Of a DNA stretch of 64,000 nt, positions 1 to 9,149 are shown piece after piece. Position 1 is the stretch's first letter. The number at the start of each line of letters is the position of its first letter. A program made the position numbers and the translations under genes. The notes under the pieces were generated by a model. The model ran no database searches. It was not told the origin of the DNA and worked only from the letters and a program-made list of their open reading frames with translations. This DNA comes from Drechmeria coniospora (Eukaryota; Ascomycota; Sordariomycetes; Hypocreales; Ophiocordycipitaceae), in the NCBI RefSeq assembly GCF_001625195.1, contig NC_054389.1:124001-188000 (forward strand), given 5' to 3'.

Positions 1-241
1 CGAAGAGCTGGAGGAGTCACGTTCGGCATTCATACATACACGCTCTCGTGCAGTCCGATATAGGTAGGTAATTTTCTCGCAACTGCCAGCACATTTTCCC
101 CATAAATTTCCGATTCTCGAGGGGAAAAGACAACGATAGGTACTCTGGGAATGAAACACATTGCCATGGTACGTAAAGGAGGGCACTGCAGAGTTTGTCG
201 GCTCCCTCGTAACTAACTGCACCGAGTGTCGAACGCTCCCC
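1..241. other. 5' flank of the terpene cyclase; no gene seen
   Basis: There is no recognisable coding sequence. An ATG at 151 followed by GTACGT at 169, a CTAAC-like site near 211 and an AG at 248 could form a short upstream exon and intron, but that splice enters the wrong frame for the cyclase, so I did not use it. Confidence 0.4.
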
Positions 242-1351
242 ATGCTAGGGTTCGAGCTTGGCAGCAATGGGTGGACATGGAACCCCCAATATCTCATGGG
301 GAGCACTGCGTTTGCCTTTGCTCTTTGCTTCGGTTGCATTTACCTCATCCTGCGCTCCTGTCCATCTGGCTCCCAGACAATGCTCTCCCCAAGGAGCGCG
401 GTGAAGCAGAGTGAGTACGAAGACATGGTCAACGGCTTCCTGGGGGACATATCATTCCGCCCCCCCGACCTCAGCTGCGATCCGGAGCTGGAAAGGCGTG
501 TCAAGCAACGGCTGCGGGTGCACGGCGTCCCTCCTGCGCTCATCGAACGAATCCAAGGGTGCATCGACGCAGCCGTCAGCGTGACGACGTTCACCTACCC
601 TTTTACGTCACCAAGCTGTCAGGAGGCCATCGCTCTCTACAGCGCATACACCATTGGCATCGACGACCTTGCGCCGGAAATGCTGAAAGAGGTGGGGGGA
701 TACACGATGCAGCTGACGCTCGGCCAGCCGCACCAGCACCCCCTGCTGCGCGGCCTCACGAGCTTTCTGGGCGAGCAGTCGGCCATATTCGGGCCATTCG
801 GCGGTGACATGATTGTCAAGGGGACCCTCGAGTCCGTCTCCTCCGTCAAGCTCGAGACAACCTCGGACCAAACCATGGACCTACCCCGGGCGGCGTCTAC
901 CTTTCTCCACTACTTTCGAATGAAGACTGGTTTCGCGGAAGCGTACGCGCTCTTCTGCTTCCCCGAGGATGCTCATCCGGAAGAAACTGAACTCGTCCGT
1001 TACATTTCTTCGGTCCCCAACATCATGACCTTTTTGTGCTCTGCCAACGACCTCCTTTCCTTCTACAAGGAGGAGACGAACGCCAAGGAGGCAGATGGCT
1101 ACGTAAAACATCACGCCAAGCTTCATCGGCAGAGCACGATTCGGTCGCTACGCCAAGTTACGAAGGATACCGTGCAGGTGGTACAGAACCTGCGGGCATC
1201 GTTTGCGCCGGATGAACCTCTCGGCAGGCACATGGAGCAGCTCATCCAAGGATACATCATGTACCACTTGTCGAGTCCACGTTACAAGTTGGCGTCCCTG
1301 CGCATCCCTGCAGCCATGGAAGTTGCCGCCCGCGAGCAAAGGGTCCGGTGA
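242..1351 (+). CDS. TRI5-family (trichodiene synthase-like) terpene cyclase
   Basis: Likely class I sesquiterpene cyclase acting on farnesyl diphosphate. From the first in-frame ATG (242) it is 369 aa, close to the usual size of the TRI5 family. The aspartate motif DDLAPE is at residues 141-146 (DDxxxE form, not the DDSKD form of trichodiene synthase). The NSE/DTE-type motif NDLLSFYKEE starts at residue 269, giving metal ligands N269, S273 and E277. A conserved FGPF segment lies between them, and the C-terminal block (GYIMYHLSSPRYKL) matches the end of trichodiene synthase in layout. Residues about 20-37 form a hydrophobic stretch that could anchor the protein or may be mis-annotated leader; ATGs at 296 and 380 are alternative starts. 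The product cannot be predicted. No other biosynthetic gene follows; the left side is outside the window. Confidence 0.85.
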   Translation: MLGFELGSNGWTWNPQYLMGSTAFAFALCFGCIYLILRSCPSGSQTMLSPRSAVKQSEYEDMVNGFLGDISFRPPDLSCDPELERRVKQRLRVHGVPPALIERIQGCIDAAVSVTTFTYPFTSPSCQEAIALYSAYTIGIDDLAPEMLKEVGGYTMQLTLGQPHQHPLLRGLTSFLGEQSAIFGPFGGDMIVKGTLESVSSVKLETTSDQTMDLPRAASTFLHYFRMKTGFAEAYALFCFPEDAHPEETELVRYISSVPNIMTFLCSANDLLSFYKEETNAKEADGYVKHHAKLHRQSTIRSLRQVTKDTVQVVQNLRASFAPDEPLGRHMEQLIQGYIMYHLSSPRYKLASLRIPAAMEVAAREQRVR

Positions 1352-2793
1352 AGAGGATGTGTTTCTTAACCCTTTTGTCTGCGCAGACTTGAGGAAGAAA
1401 GCAGATGCACTGCGGGGACGGATCACTGCTGATTGTGTTTGCGTGTCGTTGATTTTGCAGACGTGAACAAAAGAGGCACGGGAACGAATGACGAGGCGGA
1501 TCCCCCCAAGACTGGATATTCGATATCGCGAATAAACTGGCTGTTACCTGTCATTCCTTTCTGACTGTAGAAGAACGTGAGGACATGGCCGTTCACCGCT
1601 ATGGTCGCCATTGCGTGCTCCATTTGGGCACACGTCTCCGACATTCTGGACGAGTGACAGTGGCACTCTCTCGATGTGTTTCTCGTTTCATTTTTTTCTC
1701 CCGCGCAAACCTGGTTGGAGACAGAGACTAACCGGAACGCGACGTTCACAAACATCAAAAGCACCGTACAAGGACCATCGTACTATGAAATAATATCTAC
1801 GGCCCGATCGTACTTTCAAAAGAGGGGCTTCTCGCCGAGTGCATGATAACACTTGGAGATATGGCATTTCGAGGTGCGTGGCTATTTCCAGGCCTCAATG
1901 CAGGGAAAAGGAACATTGTCGACTTCTCGCAAGTCGAGATAGGAGGGTGACCAAGGTCTAATAACGATGCCTTTATGCCAGACAGGAGGGTTTCGATACG
2001 GAAGCACCTGTGCATGGCAACGATGCGATCTTGGCCGATCTCGGGGCTGACAACGATGGATCCATCGGTTGATGATAAGATAACGGCTTTATGCACCTGC
2101 CAGTGCTGTAGATGCTACAGATTTTTCACCATGAAATATGTAACATATTGATGTGGAGGCCTCTGACTAGCCCTCAAACATGTTGGCTATCAACGTAAAG
2201 AATCAAGGCAAGTCACTTCTCCATTCTTCCACGCTGCCTTGGTGATGTTTCAGCACGATGGCAGAGCATTCGGACATGCAAGCGATTCCTCAGCGCACGC
2301 TGGACTCGAACGCTCGTGGATGAGCCAAATATGGCAGTTGATGACTCTGTTGAGGGGCAGGAGGCAACAATATCATGGCAACTAAGAGTATGTGGCTATA
2401 AAATATGAATCATAGGCAAGATATTCAGCGGCCCCATCATGGCCAAGCCAAAGTTCGATATATTGAACTTCACTTGCAGGTATAGGTAGGTAGTCGGTGA
2501 GTCAGTTAGTCAAGTATTCCTTGTCTCGCAATTTCCCAATCCTAGTTTGACTAGTGCACGAAGTGGCATGAGACAATGCTGCTTCACTAGCTCGCATAGG
2601 TATCCTGGACCTGGAACGGGGAGTGGAGTTGAATAACTGCGCATGAAAGTTCCACGTAGATGGACTGTTACACATGTGATTCGCTGCCAGAAGCCAGAGG
2701 AGAGCCCCGTTCTCATCTTCGTCAACGACTTATTACTTAACTGCTAATGATATACACTCACTTATACTGGAGCAAGTTCGATAGCATCTGACG
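1352..2793. other. intergenic; nothing recognised
   Basis: About 1.4 kb with only short overlapping ORFs on both strands, none with a recognisable motif, signal peptide or consistent splice sites. Confidence 0.5.
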
Positions 2794-2815
2794 TATAAAA
2801 GGACACGTCGTGTCC
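2794..2815 (+). promoter_or_regulatory. TATA box and adjoining hairpin upstream of small secreted-protein gene
   Basis: TATAAAA at 2794-2800 lies about 86 nt before the ATG at 2886. It is followed at once by GGACAC-GTC-GTGTCC (2801-2815), a perfect 6-bp inverted repeat with a 3-nt loop. Its position fits a core promoter element, possibly with a regulator site. Confidence 0.5.
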
Positions 2816-2885
2816 TTGCCGTTCACCGTCGATAGTCTCCATTATATCTTCTACACTGTATAAATTATCATTAGCTGCTTCCAAC

Positions 2886-3342
2886 ATGAAGGTCTCTGCT
2901 TGCCTCACTACCCTCTTTGCCGCCATGGCCGCGGCCAGTCCGGTTATTCAAGCACGGGGAGGTCTTGATACGAGTGATCAATCACCGCTTATGAAGCTTA
3001 AGATGCGACTTTTCACTTGTTTCACTTCGAGCGTAAGTGGTCATAATCTAGCCAAATCAGCCGGATATGATAGTTGATAAAGCTTGCTGACATGTCGGCG
3101 CTGCAGCCCGTATATGACAAAATTGCCGATTTCGACCCATTTCTGGAAGTTTCCAAGGTCAAAGTTCGTACCCAAGCCCTCCTTTCTACGTTCACAGACT
3201 GGACGCTCATACTCATACGATTTCACGCCAGACTGAAGAGGCAGCGAAGAAAGCCGTGGACGATTGTGAGGATACGCTCCCGGTGCTGACGCCGAAGCAC
3301 AAGAGCAATCACCTGCCTACCGACGGCCAGCGAGGGAGATAG
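2886..3342 (+). CDS. small secreted protein, three exons (reconstructed)
   Basis: I do not recognise the family. Exon 1 (2886-3032, 49 codons) starts with a signal peptide: Met-Lys, then an Ala/Leu-rich core, with likely cleavage near Ala-Ser-Pro at residues 17-19. Intron 1 is 3033-3106 (GTAAGT donor, TTGCTGAC branch site, CTGCAG acceptor). Exon 2 is 3107-3157 (17 codons). Intron 2 is 3158-3231, ending in CCAG; its donor GTCAAA is weak, and GTTCGT at 3164 is an alternative in the same phase. Exon 3 (3232-3342) ends in TAG. All junctions are phase 0 and give about 102-104 aa. Without intron 2 the frame stays open to 3289, so a two-exon form is possible. A TATA box lies upstream. It could be an effector-like or cell-wall protein; nothing shows which. 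Confidence 0.5.
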
Positions 3343-6169
3343 GCCAGCCGGGCACATTCCCAAAAAACTTGCCTGCACGCATTGGGGAGGGACACTTACA
3401 TTGTCGAGTTAGTCAGCCGGATGGTTAGATACTCATCAGCTTTCAGGTCCAACATGGGGGGCTGCCATTCCTCAACATGCTCATACATTCCCTAGAATAT
3501 ACGAGGCAGAATAGAATGCACATGCAAAGATACCCCCTGATGGTTATAGGAGTACTCTACGTACACACAATAACGATGCTCGTACCAGGCACATGCAGAT
3601 TGGCGCAAGTCCAATGCAAAACCTGAACAGCATCGACGGTGTGAAACTTGACCTCCCCCGAATACGAATTGAAACTCCCGGAAAGGGGAGGGGGAAGTGA
3701 TAATTGCCGGATGTATTTACTCTTCCCGCAGTCCAGTATACGCTCCGCCACAGTGTAATCGCTAATAGGAGTAGTCCATACGGAACACACGTAGCCAAGC
3801 ATGTTTGCAGAGTCGTCGTTGAATATGAACGTCGTAAGGCGTTGCTGATGTCGATAATACATTCTACATACATTTAGATGCGAACGGAGAAACCACACTG
3901 ACCTGTAAAAGTAAACGTAAGTACTTGTACTCTGCATTTCCGGCCTACTTACGGAGTACTGTACACCTACATATAATAAGTCAGTACATATGCTTGCATC
4001 GGTTTGATTCGTACGAATTTAAACCGAAATCACCATTGAATACCCCCTTACTTACTCATACCCCTGCAAACGCTTCTCGTTTCTATAATACATTCCGAGC
4101 AATTAATGAGCTGAACCGTCCCTCCCCCCTTACTGGGGCGGACTGTGGAGTCGCGTTGAGAATAAATTACTAGACAAATTATTAGCCTCGAAAGGGGTTG
4201 ATAGTGTGCTCGCACCTGCACTCGTCTAGTAATAACTGGAATAGAAAGTAAATAGTAATCGAACAGTCAGATAAACTGAGCAGATCTGACAGGGGCAAGC
4301 TGAAGCTGTGACAAGTCAGGACTGATCGGACAGTCCATTAGTATTACATGGACCGATGACTACACTCCATCGTATAAGTAGATGTAACCGCTACCCAGTC
4401 GACGCAGCCATCTGTATTCGACGCGTACTTATTACCACCTATATAAAAGTGCTTCTCTAGTGTTAACGTAGATATTGCAGCAGGTAGTACCCTCAGCTGC
4501 ACTTGCGGTAGACGCTCTGCACGTACAATAAATTGGACCTGCAGCTGCCAACCTATGTAGCTCTCGTAGTTACCGTTGCCGGTTGAACAACCATCTCGTT
4601 CCTACTTTGCTTACCGTGCAGTGAAGATCGATTAGATCATCGTCCCAGTGGACAGTTTGCGGCAATTGCGAGAGGGAAAGCCGACCAGAGGGTTTGCGGA
4701 GCCAGAAAGCATGTCATGGACGTTCTGGCATGCGTGCTAAGAAGCAAGTCTCCGGCAAGGTATTGGAAACGGCACACTCATCGTCCTCCTACACCTTACC
4801 AATCTGCGCCGTATACATGTGCGAGCAGGCGAGTACGCTCCGTGCGGAAGGTGTATGGACAACGGGCTTGCCGGGGTCATCGATTCCATCGCCCGACCAC
4901 ATCCGCATCGTGTCCGCCACCGTACTGTGAGCGCAGCAAAGAGTAGACGCCTCCAAGTCAGCTCGGCCGAGTTGGCATGCTTGATTTTGGCAGCACGACA
5001 TTGGTAGCAACTGGATAGGATGTCATCACCACGATGCCAGCACCTGCGTCACGTCAGCAGTAGTGAAGGCGACCAGCAAAGGCATGAATACATTGTGCCC
5101 CCTCGTCGTAGGCTCTACGATTTGTCTGTCGAGGATACGCAAGACAACACTTTAGGGCACGGATCTGACCCCTTGTGGCAGCCGCATTGCCGATTCCTAC
5201 TGTCGTGTCCTCACCGGCGCCGATTCCATCCAGCACATGTCGCGAGCCAAGACGATGGGTCTTTCGTTGTGCTGACCGGCTGTGGGCGAGCGAGACATGG
5301 GCGAACGTACCCTGTCCAACCTTTGGGGTCGAGTCGACGGTTGTCAATCTCGCCTCGTCCATCACATCGTGGGCGGGTAGCACGTATCTGGGGGCTTGGT
5401 GTAAGTGAATGCGGACTGGCTTGCCCTTCTCGCAAGGTCGTTCGAAAAAGAAGAAGCCGGCATCAAGCAGGGTTGAGCAGGGTAGTTCTATGCGACTGGG
5501 TAATGCGAACGACTACATACAACGGGGGCGCGTCCGGTGCACTCTGCCATCAATGGTCGCCGATTCTTCCGGCCGAGCCTGCTTCGAATCACCGTCATCG
5601 TGGCCCAGGGAACGCGAGTCTTTTGAGGCAGTCATGAGTCATGTATTCTGCACGACATCATCGGCTTCTTGGCTTCATCGCCGCGACGGCCGTGGTGATG
5701 CGAAAGAGGGCGGGTGACGGGGTCATCGCACGCAAACATGGCTGCCCTTGGACCGCAGGCTGGCGGTGCAGTGGGCAGGATCAAGCCCTCGCTCTGCCGT
5801 ACATACAGCGGCACGGAGTTTCGAAAGGTCGTCGCCGCTTTGAACCAGCGATGCTGCAGCCTATGGGTGTGCATACGTCGAGAGGCGCGGACCGAAGGCG
5901 ACGAGAGCGGGCCTCGCTGCAGACGACAGTACAATGAACGGCCGAGGATGATGCTTGCGAGTACCGACGGTGGCCAACTCGTCTTGGAGTCGGGCTTTTT
6001 CTCTCGTCGCCTGGCCATGCTCGTTTCTGCCATGCCATCCAAGGCACGACGTCTTGCGAGAGCTCGACCTCTTGTTGAGGGTGGTCGTCACTCCTCCGCA
6101 TGCCTTGCTCCCTCTCCCCTGCTGGTGAGGCAAACGACGGCCAGTGCGAGTGCCGCGGAGAAGGGGACG
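3343..6169. other. intergenic; overlapping ORFs but no supported gene
   Basis: 3343-4690 is AT-neutral with scattered TACTCCGTA-type motifs. 4694-6120 is GC-richer and carries many overlapping ORFs up to about 200 aa in several frames, Arg/Ser/Pro-rich in the way random GC-rich frames are. None shows a domain, and starts and splice sites are inconsistent. It could be a decayed gene or long 3'-flanking DNA of ADE8. Confidence 0.4.
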
Positions 6170-6826
6170 CTAGGTCGATGTCATCTCGCGCGCGAGCTTG
6201 GCCGTCGCCTCGACAATCAGCTCGTGCTCATGCGAGTGTATCCTGGCCTCGAGCGTCGCCAGATCGTCGTCCGGGAGACACCCCACCTCCCTCACGAGGA
6301 TGGGCGCGCCGTGGTCGACCTGTCGGATGACGTTGTGGACCATGATGCCGGTCGTGTTGCGCTCGAGCTGGCCGGCCTTGAAGTCGGCAAAGGCCCTTTC
6401 GATGGCGTGGGCGCCGTCGTACTTGCCCGGCAGCGCTGGGTGCAGGTTGATGACGCGGATGCCCGCCGCGCTCACGGGGTCGAGGAAGCGCTGTCCAAAG
6501 ATGTACATCCAGCCGGCGAGCACGATGAGGTCCGGACGCGGCGAGCAGGCGAGCACCTTTTGCGCGAGCGCCGCGTCGTACTCCTCACGCGCCCGCTGCA
6601 GCCGCCCCGCGTCCCTTTCGCCCTTTTCCTGGAAGCCGTGGGAGATGAGGTTGAAGTACTCCCAGGGGATCCCGTGCTTGTCGGCCCGCGTCGTTGCGTA
6701 CGCCTTGGACCGGTTGACCATGAGCCGGCAGATGGACGAGTTGGGGATCCGACCGCTCTCGACGCCGTCGACGAGGGCCTGAAAGTTGGACCCTTGCCCG
6801 CTGGCCATGACGAGGATCTGGAACAT
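6170..6826 (-). CDS. ade8: phosphoribosylglycinamide formyltransferase (GAR transformylase)
   Basis: Transfers the formyl group of 10-formyl-tetrahydrofolate to glycinamide ribonucleotide, the third step of de novo purine synthesis, in the cytosol. The 218-aa product has the full PurN/ADE8 pattern: the phosphate loop GQGSN at residues 10-14, the LAGWMYIFG segment near 103-111, the catalytic segment VINLHPALPGKYDGAHA with N127 and H129, and D171 in the VDHGAPI motif. These match Asn106, His108 and Asp144 of E. coli PurN. I chose the ATG at 6826 because homologues begin directly with this beta strand; the open frame runs upstream to 6955 but that extension is unlike the family. It is a single-domain enzyme as in yeast. 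It is divergent from the esterase gene at 7476. Confidence 0.95.
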   Translation of the reverse strand: MFQILVMASGQGSNFQALVDGVESGRIPNSSICRLMVNRSKAYATTRADKHGIPWEYFNLISHGFQEKGERDAGRLQRAREEYDAALAQKVLACSPRPDLIVLAGWMYIFGQRFLDPVSAAGIRVINLHPALPGKYDGAHAIERAFADFKAGQLERNTTGIMVHNVIRQVDHGAPILVREVGCLPDDDLATLEARIHSHEHELIVEATAKLAREMTST

Positions 6827-7475
6827 GGTCGTGATGGTATCTTCGGGGTAGGGAAAGGTTTGATGTAGCTTTTGCGAGTCTGTCGTAGTGCCTGGAGAGC
6901 AGAGAAAGTTCTTGATCTTATCGTCGATGCTTGCCCCACTAGGGAGCATTTTCATTCATCTGATAACGAGGCTGCCTTGAAGTCATGAGTTGCGTCACGT
7001 GGCAGGCATGCTGTCGACATCAGTCAGCATGGGTACCAAAAATGATATCATTTCCGAAATTGTCTCTTTCTGATGCTTCGAACAAGGCGCAGATTTTGCC
7101 ATTTCTTTGCCATATCTTTGCCCAAATCTTTGCACAAAAATCTCGTTCAATTCCCATCACCTTTGCAAGTGTTTGCGCATGTAGCACGAGTGCAAGAGTG
7201 TGTAGGAACGCCAGCGCTCCAATCCGTGCACTAGTAGTTCGCTGTCTCCCCTCCAATGACGGTACCTGCTAGCGCTGCGGACAGTAATGTCAGCGCTGTA
7301 GATGGTGATGTCAGCGCTGTATCGGGCCAGAGTGAATATTGAATACAGGGTGCATCTTTGGAATACAGAGCGCAGAGCACCAAGATTCAGTCCCTGTTGG
7401 TGTCCATATGCTCGCTAAACTGTCCGTACCCCGCTATACGTCAGCTCGCCAACTTCACTCGTCACGTCGTCGCCG
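6827..7475. promoter_or_regulatory. shared divergent promoter with four AGCGCT palindromes
   Basis: This 649-bp gap separates the start codons of ade8 (-) and the PAF-AH-like gene (+). AGCGCT occurs at 7213-7218, 7271-7276, 7292-7297 and 7313-7318. The last two lie in a direct repeat containing TGTCAGCGCTGTA with 21-bp spacing, about two helical turns. This suggests a repeated regulator site nearer the + strand gene; the factor is unknown. Confidence 0.4.
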
Positions 7476-9080
7476 ATGTCGCTCAAACTCTTCTCCAACC
7501 GACCATGCATCCCCAACATGCCCCCCGAGCAGGACGTCGAACTTGAATCCCTCTCCGATCGCTCCGACGTCTCGGAAGCATCTGATCTCTCCGACCAACC
7601 CGACTCGCCCCTCGTCGCACCGGTCGTGACGCAACGACAATGGCCTCGACCGCGATGGCTGGCTCCCGTGAAGCCCAGCACCTTGCGAGCGTCAACGGCC
7701 CTCGTGGCTCGTCGTCCTGTTGCTTCCCTCCTCCTGCTCGTCGCCGCAGCCTACGTCCTCTCGTGCGTCCTCCGGCGCGTGCCCCTGCTTGCCTCGCCGT
7801 TGCCGCCTTACACGGGACCACACGCCGTCGGATCCGTCGATGTTGAGGTTCCCCTGCCGACGCCGAGACTCATCTCCCACACGACGTTCGACGCCACGGG
7901 GAAGCCCGCGTTTGAGCTCGAATCCGTCCTCTTCACCTTCTACTATCCCGTCGACGCCGCCGTCGGGCCATCGCTTCCTGCCCGTCCGTGGATGCCGAAG
8001 CCCATCAGCCTCACGGCCGAAGGCTACGCCAAGTTCGCCCACGCCAACATCTTCCTCATCCGCCAGCTGTTCACTCTTGCCCTGTGGCTCATCGTCGGCG
8101 GCATCACCGTTCCTTCGCGAGTTGACGCTCCGCTCCTCTCCTCCCCCGAGCCTCTTCCCGTCGTGGTCTTCTCGCACGGCATGGCGAGCTCGCGCACCGA
8201 CTACACGGCCTATCTCGGCGAGCTCGCGTCGCGAGGACACGTCGTCGCCGCCGTCGAGCACCGCGACGGGAGCTGCCCGGGCACCCTCGTCATCGTGCCG
8301 GGGAAGCAGGACCGCCGCCTCCTTCACTTCTCCGCGACCGAGCTGCGCTCCGTGCCGCCCATGGACGCGCAGCGGCTCAAGGCGGAGCAGCTCGCCTTCC
8401 GCGAAGCCGAGGTCTTTGAGGTCGTCCGCCTTCTCGACACCATCAACGCCGGCAACGCCAGCGACGTCGCCGCTTCCAACTCCCGCCCCGAAGGCCGCAC
8501 CCTTCACGCCTGGACCTCCCGCCTCGACCTGACCCGGCTCACCCTGGGCGGGCACTCGTACGGCGCGACGCTCGCCCTCCAGGCCCTCGCACGCGCCCCC
8601 TTCCCCGTCGCGGGTGGCATCGTCCTCGACCCGGGCAAGTCGTCCGGCCCGCTGAACCCAAACGCCTCGGTCCCCATCCTCGTCGTCCACTCGGACTCGT
8701 GGTCTCGCCAGCCCTCCCTCTTCTTCGGCCGCCCCCATTTCGATGTCGTGCGTCGGCTGGTCCGGGGCATCCTGAACCGCACCGGCGCCGCCTGGTTCGT
8801 CACGGCCCTCGGCACCTCGCATCCCAGTGTCTCGGACGCGCCGCTCATCGAACCCCTGCTGCTGCGCTGGGCCACCGGTGCGAGCATGGACGCGCGGGAG
8901 GCGCTGAAGGGGTACGTGGCCGTCTCCGTCGACTTCCTCCGCTTTCTACGCACCGGCAAGCCAGAGGGGTTGCTGGCAGAGCCGGTGACCCACGACACGT
9001 ATGCTTCGTGGGTGAGCGAGGAACGCATGCAATCCTTCCAACTCGCTCGTCTGTGGAAGATACACGTCAGCTCAGCCTGA
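7476..9080 (+). CDS. PAF-acetylhydrolase-like esterase, membrane-anchored
   Basis: An alpha/beta-hydrolase of the fungal platelet-activating-factor acetylhydrolase type, expected to hydrolyse short sn-2 acyl esters of phospholipids. 534 aa. Residues 1-45 are acidic and Ser-rich; a hydrophobic segment at about 82-99 is a likely signal anchor. VFSHGMASSR (231-240) fits the oxyanion-hole region. The nucleophile elbow GGHSYG puts Ser361 as nucleophile, with Asp385 (VLDPGK) and His449 (GTSHPS) completing the triad in the family's order and spacing. The start at 7476 is the first ATG; Met15 is an alternative. No intron is needed. Its 3' end faces the next gene at a distance of only 69 bp. True substrates cannot be told from the sequence. 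Confidence 0.85.
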   Translation: MSLKLFSNRPCIPNMPPEQDVELESLSDRSDVSEASDLSDQPDSPLVAPVVTQRQWPRPRWLAPVKPSTLRASTALVARRPVASLLLLVAAAYVLSCVLRRVPLLASPLPPYTGPHAVGSVDVEVPLPTPRLISHTTFDATGKPAFELESVLFTFYYPVDAAVGPSLPARPWMPKPISLTAEGYAKFAHANIFLIRQLFTLALWLIVGGITVPSRVDAPLLSSPEPLPVVVFSHGMASSRTDYTAYLGELASRGHVVAAVEHRDGSCPGTLVIVPGKQDRRLLHFSATELRSVPPMDAQRLKAEQLAFREAEVFEVVRLLDTINAGNASDVAASNSRPEGRTLHAWTSRLDLTRLTLGGHSYGATLALQALARAPFPVAGGIVLDPGKSSGPLNPNASVPILVVHSDSWSRQPSLFFGRPHFDVVRRLVRGILNRTGAAWFVTALGTSHPSVSDAPLIEPLLLRWATGASMDAREALKGYVAVSVDFLRFLRTGKPEGLLAEPVTHDTYASWVSEERMQSFQLARLWKIHVSSA

Positions 9081-9149
9081 TGCACATGATATCATATTTT
9101 GCGTAACCTAGACTAATCTCTTGCCATGCCGCCCCTCGCCCCTCGCCAC
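9081..9149. other. very short convergent intergenic spacer
   Basis: Only 69 bp lie between two stop codons on opposite strands, so the 3' UTRs of both genes must overlap. It is AT-rich around 9089-9105. Confidence 0.7.

Noticed and set aside
5175..5408. GVESTVV in a + strand ORF, like the Sua5/YrdC signature
   Set aside because: Neither the upstream nucleotide-binding part nor the downstream RPG motif is present in any frame nearby; likely chance.
5714..6868. 384-codon + strand ORF
   Set aside because: Overlaps ade8 on the opposite strand; no domain, and the real gene is certain.
7692..8822. 376-codon - strand ORF
   Set aside because: Shadow of the esterase gene, low-complexity Glu/Gly/Arg.
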